Both the position numbers and the translations under genes were made by a program. Source: Rhizobium sp. SL86 (GTDB taxonomy: Bacteria; Pseudomonadota; Alphaproteobacteria; Rhizobiales; Rhizobiaceae). From it: a stretch of DNA of 64,000 bases. The stretch covers positions 124,001 through 188,000 of the forward strand of contig NZ_JAPPRJ010000006.1 in the NCBI RefSeq assembly GCF_026672545.1, in the 5' to 3' direction. Of the stretch, positions 34,812 to 44,262 are shown in pieces. Position 1 is the first letter of the stretch. Each line of letters opens with the position of its first letter. The notes beneath the pieces were generated by a model, which had not been told where the DNA came from, made no database searches, and saw only the letters and a program-made list of their open reading frames with translations.

Positions 34812-35504
34812 TCAGCGTTTTTCGGTGAGGCTGGCTACGGCGGTGGACTGACCGAAGTCCCGTTCGATACGGCGTTGCACGAAATCCCAGACCGAGGTGA
34901 GAAGGAGATAATAGAACGCGGCGACCGCGAAGAGTTCCAGCACCATGAACTTCTCCTGGATCAGCACCTGCGTGCGACGCAAAAGTTCTTCCATGGAGAT
35001 CACCGAGGTCACGGAGGTCGTCTTGAGTAGACCGTTGACGGAATTGCCGAGCGGCGGAATGATGACCTTGAAAGCTTGCGGCATCACGATGTGGCGCATG
35101 ATCTGGCGTTCCGTCATGCCGAGCGCGCGGGCCGCGCGCGACTGCCCGTCCGGGACGGCCTGAATGCCGGCGCGGATGATTTCCGCAAGATAAGCAGCCT
35201 CGTTCAGTGCAAGGCCGATCAGAGCCGCCTGGACGACGGAGAAGCGGATGCCCACCTGCGGCAAGGCCGTGTAGATGACGATCAGTTGCACCAGAAGCGG
35301 CGTGCCGCGAAACAGCCAGACATAGAAGACGCCGAGACTTCTGACGAGCCCGAGCTTGGAGCGGCGCATCAGGGCGATCAGCAGGCCGAGCATCAGACCG
35401 AAGACCAGCGAGACGGCGGTCAGCCAGATGGTGGTCAGGACGCCACCGAGAATGAACGGATTGACGAGATAGTCAAAGAAGCCGGACCAGCTCCAGAACG
35501 ACAT
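34812..35504 (-). CDS. Polar amino-acid ABC transporter permease (HisM-type)
   Basis: A 230-residue inner-membrane protein with about five hydrophobic segments and the family loop EIIRAGIQAVPDGQSRAARAL. The start at MSFWSWSGFF is chosen over one 13 codons upstream because it begins where related permeases begin. It works with the binding protein upstream and the ATPase at 30230-30961. Confidence 0.9.
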   Translation of the reverse strand: MSFWSWSGFFDYLVNPFILGGVLTTIWLTAVSLVFGLMLGLLIALMRRSKLGLVRSLGVFYVWLFRGTPLLVQLIVIYTALPQVGIRFSVVQAALIGLALNEAAYLAEIIRAGIQAVPDGQSRAARALGMTERQIMRHIVMPQAFKVIIPPLGNSVNGLLKTTSVTSVISMEELLRRTQVLIQEKFMVLELFAVAAFYYLLLTSVWDFVQRRIERDFGQSTAVASLTEKR

Positions 35505-35575
35505 GAGGAGGCCTTTCTTGCCGCGGTGGATGGTGCCGGTCAAACACCGGCACCAGGGGGGCGTTCGCTGACGGA

Positions 35576-36400
35576 TCAGCGGCCCGGTCCCTTGACGGAA
35601 TAATCACCGGCCACCATCGGCAGGCCGTAACTGTCGAACAGCTTGGCAAGCGAGCCGTCCGCCTTCATCTCCTTCATCACGGCGGAGACGGCATCCGCCA
35701 GCTTCGGGCTCTTGAAGGCGACGGCCACCGGCGCTGGAAAGAGCCCGCTGACTGCACGGCGGAAATCGCCGCGCGTCTCGTATTCCTTGGCCACGCCGTC
35801 GATCGACACCACCCCTTCGACCTGACCGGCGCGCAGCGCCTGAAAGGCCAGCGCGAAGTTGTCGAAGGTCTGGATCGTCAGTCCCTTTTTGCCGGCAGCC
35901 TTCAGCTCGGCATCGAGCGCGCGCGTCTTCGTTTCCTCAAAGCCGCCGAGTTCGACGCCGACGCGAAGCCCGTCGAGCCCGTCTTTGTCCTTGATGCCGG
36001 TCTTGCCAACGGGAACCGATACGCTGATAGCCTGATCCTCGTAAGGGATCATCTGCATGATCTTGGCCCGCTCCGCGGTGAAGAAGATGCCGGTGTTGAT
36101 CATGTCCCAGCGACCGGCCTGCAGGCCCGGAATCATCGCCGAGAATTCGATGCGGATATATTCCGGCTTCAGGCAAAGGCGCTTGGCGATCTCCTTACCG
36201 AGTTCAACGCGCATGCCCTTCAACTCGCCGGAGGAGTCAACGAACTGCAGTGGCGGTAGGGTGGGATTGGTGGCCATGACAAGCGTGCCGGGTTTGATCA
36301 ACTCGGCTGCGTCGACCTTCGGCGCACAATCCTCGGCGAATGCGGCGGCCGCGCTGGCGACAAGCAGCGCGGAAGCAATCGAAAAAATGCGAAATGACAT
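35576..36400 (-). CDS. Polar amino-acid ABC transporter periplasmic binding protein
   Basis: A 274-residue solute-binding protein. A signal peptide (MSFRIFSIASALLVASAAAA, cleaved near AFA-EDC) is followed by the family-3 binding fold (LVMATNPTLPPLQFVDSSGE; MIPGLQAGRWDMINTGIFFT). The start at 36400 has AGAGG upstream. A perfect palindrome lies 66-81 bases before it, so this is likely the first gene of the regulated operon. Confidence 0.92.
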   Translation of the reverse strand: MSFRIFSIASALLVASAAAAFAEDCAPKVDAAELIKPGTLVMATNPTLPPLQFVDSSGELKGMRVELGKEIAKRLCLKPEYIRIEFSAMIPGLQAGRWDMINTGIFFTAERAKIMQMIPYEDQAISVSVPVGKTGIKDKDGLDGLRVGVELGGFEETKTRALDAELKAAGKKGLTIQTFDNFALAFQALRAGQVEGVVSIDGVAKEYETRGDFRRAVSGLFPAPVAVAFKSPKLADAVSAVMKEMKADGSLAKLFDSYGLPMVAGDYSVKGPGR

Positions 36401-36465
36401 GGGGACCTCTGGCGATTTTTTGATCTTGTTTGAAACCAAGGAAGGATGCTTGCGCAATCGCATTC

Positions 36466-36481
36466 AATTGGTATACCAATT
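36466..36481. promoter_or_regulatory. GntR/FCD-type operator
   Basis: A perfect 16-bp palindrome, AATTGGTATACCAATT, of the TGGTATACCA type bound by FadR-subfamily GntR regulators. It lies between the GntR gene at 36571 and the binding-protein gene. Confidence 0.6.
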
Positions 36482-36570
36482 ACATACACAAACAGCCGAT
36501 CCTCCGCAAGCCCCTCTTTCGAGCCTGCCGCATGAACCAAAACGGACAGGAATACAGTCCCTCCCACGCC

Positions 36571-37212
36571 TTAATAGGAAGCGAGCACGTTCTGCCGCGC
36601 CTGCTCCAGATGCAGCGTCATCGCCGCGCGAGCAGCCTCTGCGTTTCGCGCCTTGAGCGCCCGCAGGATGGACTGGTGGTCGGACAGGCCGGGCTTGCGC
36701 TGTGCAAGCTTGCGCTGGCGCTCGAAGATCGTCGTGTAGCGCCGCATCTGAACAATAGTATCGGCCAGAAATGGATTGCCGCTCGCCTCGCCGACGCCCT
36801 GATGAAGTGCATGATCGAAGGACCAGACGAAGGCCGGGTCAGGATCGGGATCGGCCGCAATGGCATCGAGCATGGCCTCAAGGTCAGCAATGCGGGCGTC
36901 GTCGATGTGTTCGCAGGCCAGCGCGGCCGCACTCGGCTCAATCAGCAGACGCATGGCCATGCTGCACAGATAGTCGGCAAGCGTGATAACCCTGACCGTC
37001 AGCACGCCCTTGGCATTGCGTACCAAAAGTCCCTGCCCTTCCAGACGGCCAAGGGCATCGCGCATCGGCGAGCGGGAAACGCCGAGCCGATCCGCCATAC
37101 GCCGCTCCTGCACGACGGAACCGCCGGTGAGTTGGGTCGAAAGGATCTCGTCCAGAAGCGTTCTGTAGGTTTCGTCGGCTAGACTCTTGTCTGTGCCTCG
37201 GCTCTCATCCAT
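36571..37212 (-). CDS. GntR-family regulator, FCD (FadR) subfamily (1)
   Basis: About 213 residues. The N-terminal winged helix has MADRLGVSRSPMRDALGRLE; the C-terminal FCD ligand domain has FDHALHQGVGEASGN and LSDHQSILRAL with the usual metal-ligand Asp/His positions. The start at MDESRG is chosen because GGGGAG lies about nine bases upstream; longer starts at 37239 or 37251 are possible. It lies upstream of the hydantoinase-transporter operon on the same strand and probably binds the palindrome downstream of it. Confidence 0.85.
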   Translation of the reverse strand: MDESRGTDKSLADETYRTLLDEILSTQLTGGSVVQERRMADRLGVSRSPMRDALGRLEGQGLLVRNAKGVLTVRVITLADYLCSMAMRLLIEPSAAALACEHIDDARIADLEAMLDAIAADPDPDPAFVWSFDHALHQGVGEASGNPFLADTIVQMRRYTTIFERQRKLAQRKPGLSDHQSILRALKARNAEAARAAMTLHLEQARQNVLASY

Positions 37213-37328
37213 AGATCGCGGCTCCCCGTCCATCATCATGGTGCCTGCCATGGACTGAGGCAAAGGGCAAGAAAAGGCCATCGCGCACAGACGCGAAACA
37301 TTGAATAATCCATGGCGGGAGCACAGAC

Positions 37329-38009
37329 ATGACACAGCCAGACACAGACATAGAGACCGACAGACCCGCACGGGTCAGCCACAAGCTTGCGGCCCAAGCT
37401 TATAATGCCGTGTCAGAGATGATCCGTCATCGCCGACTCGGCGGCGGCCATGTCATCGTGGAAGCACGGCTTGCCGAAACGCTCGGCATTTCCCGCACGC
37501 CGCTGCGCGAAGCGCTGCAGCGGCTGGAAGGCGAAGGTCTGGTGCACAAGGGAGACGGTCGTAATTATGTGGTGCGCCATGTGGATATTGGCGAATATAT
37601 CCAAAGCCTGAAGCTTAGGCTGCTGATCGAGCCGCAGGCGGCAGTGGAGGCCATGGACAACATTCCAGGTCGCAAACTGATCGAAGTTCGCCGCGAAATC
37701 GACGAACTGATGGGCGCCACAATCTATCACACCGATGCCCACTGGTTCTCGGACGATCACCTGCACAACCTCATCATCGATTACTGCGGCAACGAGGTGA
37801 TGGCCAAGGTGCTGCGTAACCTTCGCGCAACCACGCGCCTGTTCGAAATCGGCCGCCTGAAGGATCGGCTCACCCCTGATTCCACCGAGCATCTGCTGAT
37901 TATCGACGCCCTCCAGCGCAAGAACGCCGAAGCATGCTACAGTGCCGTTGCCGCCCACATAGAAAGCCTGACCGCCTTCGCCAGAAGGCATATCAAGATG
38001 AACGAGTGA
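37329..38009 (+). CDS. GntR-family regulator, FCD subfamily (2)
   Basis: A 226-residue FCD-type regulator, divergent from the first. The HTH has LAETLGISRTPLREALQRLE; the ligand domain has FSDDHLHNLIIDYCGN and STEHLLIIDALQ with the expected Asp/His ligands. GGGAG lies about eight bases before the ATG. It could regulate the adjacent operon or the amide operon to its right. Two FCD regulators back to back suggest dual ligand control. Confidence 0.87.
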   Translation: MTQPDTDIETDRPARVSHKLAAQAYNAVSEMIRHRRLGGGHVIVEARLAETLGISRTPLREALQRLEGEGLVHKGDGRNYVVRHVDIGEYIQSLKLRLLIEPQAAVEAMDNIPGRKLIEVRREIDELMGATIYHTDAHWFSDDHLHNLIIDYCGNEVMAKVLRNLRATTRLFEIGRLKDRLTPDSTEHLLIIDALQRKNAEACYSAVAAHIESLTAFARRHIKMNE

Positions 38010-38219
38010 TGCTATGGCGATCCACTCACCCGGAAGCCTGAGCCGCATTGATGGCTCTTGGAGGGCGTTGGTGCAGCGATCGAGTCTGGAGTTGAAATCG
38101 GCTTCAATGCGTGGATCGTCACTCGCAACGGCTTAGGAGATCGGCAATCGCGCAATAGCCGGTCTTCGGGAACAACCCCTCTCAAACGAAAAACTGCCCG
38201 CCGCAATCGGATTTGCAAG

Positions 38220-38380
38220 ATGAACTCCAAGGCGACGAACTGGCCGGAATACGAAGTCGACCGGCGTCTGCTTGAAAGTCGGATGCTGTGGATGACACTT
38301 GAGGCAGTGTCGCCCTGGACAGGGCCTAAGCGGAAAACGCTCGGCGGCCATGCGACGTGCGTCCCCAGGAGAGCCCAACT
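38220..38380 (+). pseudogene. IS5-family transposase N-terminal remnant
   Basis: A short open segment reading NWPEYEVDRRLLESRMLWMT and KRKTLGGHATC, which resembles the N-terminus of IS5-group transposases (NWPxYExxLRxRGSLTLWxT...). The catalytic region is missing. The rest of 38010-38503 shows no gene. Confidence 0.4.
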
Positions 38381-38503
38381 TCGATCCACGCTTCCGCCAG
38401 CGAGGCGACGTCATCCGCCAACACCTGCAGACATTGGCGAGCGTTTAACCGAAGGCGGCCATCACTGCCGCATCACACCCGTGATGGTGTTCAGCAAGAC
38501 ATT

Positions 38504-40009
38504 CTAACATCCAATGGTAGCCCAAACGCTCTTGCTCTGGGTGTAGGAATTGAGCGCATCCATGCACTTGTCGCGTCCGTTGCCGCTCTCCTTCCAGCCA
38601 CCAAATGGAAACTGCATATCACCGTTCATATAGCTGTTAATATAGACCATGCCGGCTTCCACATCGCGTGCGAAGCGGTGCGCCTTGCCGAGATCGGCTG
38701 TCCAGATGCCTGCAGCAAGCCCGAAATTGGTATCGTTGGCAGTAGCAATGGCCTCTTCAAAGCTGTCAAAGGCAATGATGCTTGCCACGGGGCCAAAAAT
38801 TTCCTCGCGGGCGATCGCCATGTCGTTGCTCACATTGGCGAATATGGTCGGCGCGACGAAGGCGCCGCCTTCGAGACCCGCCGGAATGCCGCCACCGGTA
38901 ATACAGGTCGCACCTGCCGATCGCCCGATATTGATGTAGTGCAGCACGCGCTCCTGCTGTTTCACATCCACCAGCGGCCCCATGCCGGTCGCGGCCAAAA
39001 GCGGATCTCCGGGCCGGTAGGAAGTTTCTGCCCGGGAGCGCAGCAATTCGATGAACTCGGGCAGGATTTCGCGCTGCACTAGGATACGGGAACCGGCACA
39101 GCAGACCTCGCCCTGATTGCCGAAAATGCCCATGGCCGCCCAGTCCGCCGCCATTGCCAGATCGGGCGCATCGGCCATAATAACATGCGGCGATTTTCCA
39201 CCGCATTCGGTCGTTACCTTCTTCAGATTGGACTGCCCGGAATAGGTCATCATCAGCTTGCCCACCTCGACCGAGCCTGTGAAGGCAATCTTGGCAACGT
39301 CTGGGTGCAGCGCCAGCGCGCGCCCTGCATCCGGCCCATAGCCATTGACTACGTTGAACACGCCGGATGGCCCGCCGGCCTCTATAAAGAGGCGTGCCAG
39401 CAGCAGTGCGGAAAGAGGGGATTGCTCGGCTGGTTTCAAGACCACCGAATTGCCGGCGGCAAGTGCCGGTGCGATTTTCCAGACCGTCATCAGAAGCGGG
39501 TAGTTCCAGGGCACGATGCACCCTACCACGCCGAGCGGCTGATGGATGACATAGGACAGAACATCGTTCGCCGTTGCCCCGACGCTGCCTTGCAGTTTGT
39601 CGATGCATTCGGTGGTAAAGCGAAGGCAGGCAAGGGCAAGCGGCACGTCCACCGTAAGCATTTCGGAAATCGGCTTGCCCATGTCCAGCGTGTCGAGCAG
39701 CGCAAATTCTTCCGACTGCGCCTCGATGAGATCCGCAAAGCGGTAAAGCACCGCCATGCGCTGGCGCGGGATCATGCGCGACCATACACCAGCGCGAAAG
39801 GCTTTTGCGGCGCTTCTCACCGCGCGGTCTACGTCGTCGCTGCCGCCGCGTGCGACCTCTGCCAGCACCGCTCCGGTAGCGGGATTGATGCTTTGGAACA
39901 CCGCCCCCGAGACGGCCGCAGAAAAATCACCGTCGATAAAGAGGCGACCCTCCGGCTTCAGGGAATGGGCCTTGTCGTGCCAGCTATTGAACTGCGCATT
40001 GATGGACAT
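38504..40009 (-). CDS. NAD(P)-dependent aldehyde dehydrogenase
   Basis: A 501-residue ALDH-superfamily enzyme. It has CIVPWNYPLLMTVWKIAPAL, GSVEVGKLM, the catalytic Glu in TECGGKSP and the catalytic Cys near 300 in NQGEVCCAGSR. It resembles betaine-aldehyde and gamma-aminobutyraldehyde dehydrogenases. It is the last gene of the amide operon, right after a GMC alcohol oxidoreductase, so it should oxidise that enzyme's aldehyde product. Confidence 0.92.
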   Translation of the reverse strand: MSINAQFNSWHDKAHSLKPEGRLFIDGDFSAAVSGAVFQSINPATGAVLAEVARGGSDDVDRAVRSAAKAFRAGVWSRMIPRQRMAVLYRFADLIEAQSEEFALLDTLDMGKPISEMLTVDVPLALACLRFTTECIDKLQGSVGATANDVLSYVIHQPLGVVGCIVPWNYPLLMTVWKIAPALAAGNSVVLKPAEQSPLSALLLARLFIEAGGPSGVFNVVNGYGPDAGRALALHPDVAKIAFTGSVEVGKLMMTYSGQSNLKKVTTECGGKSPHVIMADAPDLAMAADWAAMGIFGNQGEVCCAGSRILVQREILPEFIELLRSRAETSYRPGDPLLAATGMGPLVDVKQQERVLHYINIGRSAGATCITGGGIPAGLEGGAFVAPTIFANVSNDMAIAREEIFGPVASIIAFDSFEEAIATANDTNFGLAAGIWTADLGKAHRFARDVEAGMVYINSYMNGDMQFPFGGWKESGNGRDKCMDALNSYTQSKSVWATIGC

Positions 40010-40020
40010 GGATAACCTCC

Positions 40021-41610
40021 TCAGTGGGCCAGGATCTTCTGACAGGCGCGCTCGGCAAGCATAATGGTCGGAGCGTTGAGATTGCCCGACACCATGATCG
40101 GGATGGCCGAAGCATCGGCCACGTAGAGCCCTTCAAGGCCGTGTACCGCCATGCTTGCCGGATCGGTCACGGCCATAGCGTCCACGCCCATGCGGCAGGT
40201 GCTGGACGGATGATAAAGCGTCGTCATGTGGCCGCGAATGTAATCTTCGAGTTCCGCGCCGGAATGGCATTCCGCGCTTGGCGTCAGTTCGTAGTCCACC
40301 AGATCGCGAATGGGAGACGTGGCAAGAATTTGCCTGTTGATGCGGATACCCCTGACCAGTGTCGCAAGATCGCTGCCATCAGGATCGGAGGCAAAGTACC
40401 GCGGGTCGATGGCAGGATGCTCGGTCGGGTCGGCGGATCGCAGGCGGATCTCGCCGCGGCTCTTGGGGCGCTGCAGCACGCAGTGCGCGGTGATCCCGGA
40501 GCGTCCGCCGAGAAAGCGGGCATAGTCCCGGTGCGGCGAGATGGCGCCATATAATTGCAGGTCCGGATCGATGCCGGGTTGGCTGCAAACATGCGCACCC
40601 GCCGCCACCCAGGGCGAGGTGCGGATACCTGTCCTGTGGTCGCACCACTGGGCGAAGCTGTCGGATAAAACATCCTCCGTCCATGCACCAATCCCCATGG
40701 GCTTGCGGGTATAGACTGTGATGGGAATATTGATATGGTCCTGCAGATCCTTTCCAACACCTGGCAGGTCATGGCGGGGCTGCACACCGACTTCATGCAA
40801 CTCGTCTGCAGGACCTATCCCTGAGAGCATCATGATCTGACATGTTCCGATAGCACCCGCGGCCATGACGACTTCACTGTCGGCATATGCGGTATGCGCC
40901 ACCCCATTGGCCAGATAGCGCACGCCGGTGATCCGGCGCCCTTCGAGGACGAGGCCGGTCACCAGGACACCCTTATGGATACTCAGGTTCGGCCGTTGCA
41001 TGGCCGGGTGCAGATAGGCCTTGGCTGCTCCCCACCGCTCACCATCGCGGATCGTGAACTGGAAGAGCCCGGCACCTTCCTGGCTTTCACCATTGAAATC
41101 TTCATTGCGGCGATAACCGGCCGCCTCCGCTGCATCCAACCATAGCCGCTCATGCCGATCGACATGCGTGACGTTTTCCACATGCAGCGGCCCGCCGGTG
41201 CCGTGGTGCGGATTGTCTGGAAAATTTGCATTGTCTTCGCTGGCGATAAAGGCGGGTCGTACATCCTTCCATCCCCAACCCGCACAGCCGGCCGCCTGCC
41301 AGGCATCGTAATCGCTGGGCAGACCCCGAATATAGATCATCGCGTTCAATGCGCTGGAACCGCCCACCATCTTCCCGCGCGGCCAGAAGATGCGCCGGCC
41401 ACGGCAGCCCGCCTGCGGCTCTGTGTGGTAGCCCCAATCGGCCCGCGTGTTGAACATGGTCACCCAGTCCGAGGGGATATCGGAGGCGAGCGGCGCATCC
41501 TGGCCTGCCTCGAGAACAAGCACACGGCGACCTGGATCGACGCTGAGCCGCAGCGCCGCAACGCAACCGGCAGACCCTGCGCCAACGATGATGGTATCGT
41601 AAATGGTCAT
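40021..41610 (-). CDS. GMC-family FAD oxidoreductase (choline-dehydrogenase-like)
   Basis: A 529-residue enzyme with the FAD fold TIIVGAGSAGCVAALRL, GMC signature 1 around RGKMVGGSSALNAMIYIRG, and the C-terminal active-site His in YHPSSTCRMG with GNLNAPT. The start at MTIYDT has AAGGAG six bases upstream. It is expected to oxidise a primary alcohol to an aldehyde. With the amidase and ALDH neighbours this suggests breakdown of a hydroxyalkyl amide or amine. Confidence 0.92.
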   Translation of the reverse strand: MTIYDTIIVGAGSAGCVAALRLSVDPGRRVLVLEAGQDAPLASDIPSDWVTMFNTRADWGYHTEPQAGCRGRRIFWPRGKMVGGSSALNAMIYIRGLPSDYDAWQAAGCAGWGWKDVRPAFIASEDNANFPDNPHHGTGGPLHVENVTHVDRHERLWLDAAEAAGYRRNEDFNGESQEGAGLFQFTIRDGERWGAAKAYLHPAMQRPNLSIHKGVLVTGLVLEGRRITGVRYLANGVAHTAYADSEVVMAAGAIGTCQIMMLSGIGPADELHEVGVQPRHDLPGVGKDLQDHINIPITVYTRKPMGIGAWTEDVLSDSFAQWCDHRTGIRTSPWVAAGAHVCSQPGIDPDLQLYGAISPHRDYARFLGGRSGITAHCVLQRPKSRGEIRLRSADPTEHPAIDPRYFASDPDGSDLATLVRGIRINRQILATSPIRDLVDYELTPSAECHSGAELEDYIRGHMTTLYHPSSTCRMGVDAMAVTDPASMAVHGLEGLYVADASAIPIMVSGNLNAPTIMLAERACQKILAH

Positions 41611-41663
41611 TGGCCACTCCTTCAGGAAAACAGGCCGGCAGCGTCGGGCTGCCAGCCTGCTGC

Positions 41664-41963
41664 TCACGGTCTGGCGGAGGTCTCCAGTGCTGTGACAAGC
41701 GTCACAGGTCCATCGAGAATGGGCTGGACGCGATCGAAGAAGGCCGCCACAGCCGAAGATGCGTTATGCCTGTCCATCGCCGCCTGGTCCGTAAAACGCT
41801 CATAGGTGGTGAAGACGCATGGATCCGTATCACCCTGGGCAATGAAGAATCCCATCGTGTCCGGTTCGTGTGCGTGGACATAGTCTGCCACTGCCTGCAG
41901 CGCATCGCGCATCCCGGCTTCCTGTCCTGCCTTCACCCGAATGATGGCCGTGATCGTTCGCAT
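41664..41963 (-). CDS. ABM-domain protein (putative quinol monooxygenase, YgiN-like)
   Basis: A 99-residue ferredoxin-like-fold protein with the ABM pattern ITAIIRVKAGQEAGMRDAL and GDTDPCVFTTYERFTDQAA. Members act on quinols or aromatic substrates, or as small accessory enzymes. It overlaps the amidase stop by one base, so it is coupled to it. Its role in the operon is unclear. Confidence 0.8.
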   Translation of the reverse strand: MRTITAIIRVKAGQEAGMRDALQAVADYVHAHEPDTMGFFIAQGDTDPCVFTTYERFTDQAAMDRHNASSAVAAFFDRVQPILDGPVTLVTALETSARP

Positions 41964-43477
41964 CAGAAGGTTTTCCAGTCGCCATCCGCCTCAAAGGCGC
42001 TGGCCGCCTGATAGATCGTGGCTTCCGCATAATCCTTGCCGATCAGCATCAGGCCAACCGGCAGCCCGTCCGACAGTCCGCAGGGGATCGACATGGCAGG
42101 ATGACCGGTCACGTCGAAGGGGCTTGTGGAAGCGGTCATCTCGAAGGCGCGGGTCACGACCTCCGCAAGCGGGGCATCCTTGCCCGGGAGCGGTGTGGAA
42201 ACGCAGGGAAGCGTCGGCATCAACAGCAGGTCGTATTCGCCGAATACGGCATCATAGGCAGCCTTCGCAGCGATGGCGATGTTGCGGGACTTGGCATAGT
42301 AGCGGCCCCGATAGTGAGACAGGCCCCACTGGCCCACCAGCATGGTCAGCTTCAGTGTCTGGGAAAGATCGTCGGCCTTCTGCCGCCAACCCGCATGCGC
42401 ATCCAGAAGGCCAACGTCATAGAGGCCCTTCCAGTTGAAGCCCATGCCGTTGCCATGCATCATCTGCATGACGAAGCCTTCGAGTGTGATGGGGTTCCAG
42501 GCCGCCAGCGCCGTCAGGTGCGCCGGAATAGAAACCTCTGTTACCTTCGCCCCCATGGCCGCAAAACGCTCGGCCCCGGCGCGAACCTTTGCCTCGACTT
42601 CCGGCTGAAGATTGGGCAATTGGAAGCCTTCCTTCAGAATACCAATCTTCAAACCCTCGACGCCCTTGCCGAGCGCCTGCGTGTATGCAGAAACCTGCGG
42701 TGAATACTGGCGCGGATCCAGCCCGTCTGCACCGGCCAGCACCTCCAGCAGCAGGGCATTGTCGGCAACGGAGGCCGTCATCGGGCCGGTATGGTCGACG
42801 GTCGATTCAATCGGCATCACGCCGGTGTAGGGAACGAGGCCGTGTGTCGGCTTCATGCCGTAAATGCCGCAATAGGAGGCGGGAATGCGGATCGAGCCGC
42901 CCTGATCGCCACCGATTGCCATGTCCACTTCGCCAGCGGCCACCAGCGCCGCCGAGCCGGAGGAGGAGCCGCCTGCCGAATAGCCCATGCGCCAGGGATT
43001 ATGCACCGGACCCGGATCGGAAGTATGGCTGCCGCCGGAGAGGCAGAAATGTTCGCAGACCGCCTTGCCGAGAATGGTAGCGCCCGCGTCCAGCATGCGG
43101 GTCACGATGGTGGCGTCAGCGGCGGGAATGAAACCCTCAAGCGTGGTTGAGCCGTTCATCATCGGCACGCCTGCCAGCGCCACATTATCCTTGAGCACAA
43201 CCGTCTTGCCTTTAAGCTTGCCTTCGGCTGCACCCTTGACTTCGCTTTTGATCGCCCATGCGCCAAAGGCATTGTCTGCCGGTTCCGGTTTCGCGCCTGG
43301 GGTGCGCGGATATTTCACCGGCGGCACAGGGTTGGGCAGAGCATCGATGATGTCGTATGCATCGAACATGCCGCCCATCAGCCCCTGATATTCGGCGGCC
43401 TCCTCCAGTGACATGGTCATGTGAAGACTTGCAGCGAGATCTGCAACATCCTCAATGGTCGGGCGTGTAATGGACAT
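41963..43477 (-). CDS. Amidase (amidase-signature family)
   Basis: A 504-residue amidase-signature enzyme with the Ser-cisSer-Lys triad visible: Lys in [10 protein letters not shown], the Gly/Ser-rich segment [15 protein letters not shown] and the nucleophile Ser in [12 protein letters not shown]. It hydrolyses a carboxamide. Directly downstream of an amide/urea-type transporter, it should act on the imported compound. Confidence 0.92.
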   Translation of the reverse strand: MSITRPTIEDVADLAASLHMTMSLEEAAEYQGLMGGMFDAYDIIDALPNPVPPVKYPRTPGAKPEPADNAFGAWAIKSEVKGAAEGKLKGKTVVLKDNVALAGVPMMNGSTTLEGFIPAADATIVTRMLDAGATILGKAVCEHFCLSGGSHTSDPGPVHNPWRMGYSAGGSSSGSAALVAAGEVDMAIGGDQGGSIRIPASYCGIYGMKPTHGLVPYTGVMPIESTVDHTGPMTASVADNALLLEVLAGADGLDPRQYSPQVSAYTQALGKGVEGLKIGILKEGFQLPNLQPEVEAKVRAGAERFAAMGAKVTEVSIPAHLTALAAWNPITLEGFVMQMMHGNGMGFNWKGLYDVGLLDAHAGWRQKADDLSQTLKLTMLVGQWGLSHYRGRYYAKSRNIAIAAKAAYDAVFGEYDLLLMPTLPCVSTPLPGKDAPLAEVVTRAFEMTASTSPFDVTGHPAMSIPCGLSDGLPVGLMLIGKDYAEATIYQAASAFEADGDWKTF

Positions 43478-43557
43478 GGGTTATCCTTTCCTGTTGTGAC
43501 AAGAGTGTTGAACGTCAGTGATGGGGTGGAGCGGGAGAGCGGACCTCCCGCGCGGGC

Positions 43558-44262
43558 TCAGGCCATGGCGCCCATGCCGACCTCTCCGGCCAGAAGGGCT
43601 TGCCTGTCCAGTTCGCCGGTCATGCGACCTTTCTGGATATGCAGGATGCGATCACACAGAGAGGTGATGAATTCGAGATTCTGCTCAACGACCACCAGCG
43701 AAAGCTGCCAGCGTTGCCGCAGAGCCAGAAGCGTCTCGATCATTTCCTCAATGATCGAAGGCTGAATGCCTTCCGTGGGCTCGTCGAGAAGGATCAGGCG
43801 CGGACGGGTGCAAAGGCAGCGCGCCAGCGCCAGAAGCTGCTGCTCCCCGCCGGAGAGCGCGCCGCCGCGCCGGTCAAGCAGGCGAACCAGCCGTGGGAAA
43901 TCCTGCAAGACCATGTCGATCATCGCCTTGTCTTCCTTAGGTGCCGAAGCGAGGCCCATGCGCAGATTGTCGATGACGCTGAGGTCTGGAAAGATCTCAC
44001 GTCCCTGCGGCACCAGCCCTAGGCCGAGGCGCGAGCGTTCGAACGGCTTCATCTGGGTCATGGGTTTGCCCTGAAACTCCACCGAACCGGCAGTGGCTGG
44101 CAGGTGCCCCATCAGGGTACGCATCAGCGTCGTCTTGCCCATGCCATTGTGGCCAAGAATGCCCAGATACTCGCCTTGCGCCATCGTCATGTCGATGCCA
44201 GCGAGGATCGGAATGCGTCCGTAACCGGAGCGTAGGCCCTTCACGTCAAGCAGCGTCGTCAT
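43558..44262 (-). CDS. Branched-chain/urea/amide ABC transporter ATPase (LivF/UrtE-type)
   Basis: A 234-residue ATPase with Walker A GHNGMGKTT, signature LSGGEQQLLALARCL and Walker B LILLDEPTEGIQP. The GHNGMGKT form is typical of UrtE and amide transporters. It overlaps the LivG-type gene by four bases. Confidence 0.92.
   Translation of the reverse strand: MTTLLDVKGLRSGYGRIPILAGIDMTMAQGEYLGILGHNGMGKTTLMRTLMGHLPATAGSVEFQGKPMTQMKPFERSRLGLGLVPQGREIFPDLSVIDNLRMGLASAPKEDKAMIDMVLQDFPRLVRLLDRRGGALSGGEQQLLALARCLCTRPRLILLDEPTEGIQPSIIEEMIETLLALRQRWQLSLVVVEQNLEFITSLCDRILHIQKGRMTGELDRQALLAGEVGMGAMA

Noticed and set aside
38058-38507. 149-codon frame between the GntR gene and the aldehyde dehydrogenase as a gene
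   Set aside because: Only the middle part has homology (IS5 transposase start); the rest is random-looking, so it is treated as a remnant.
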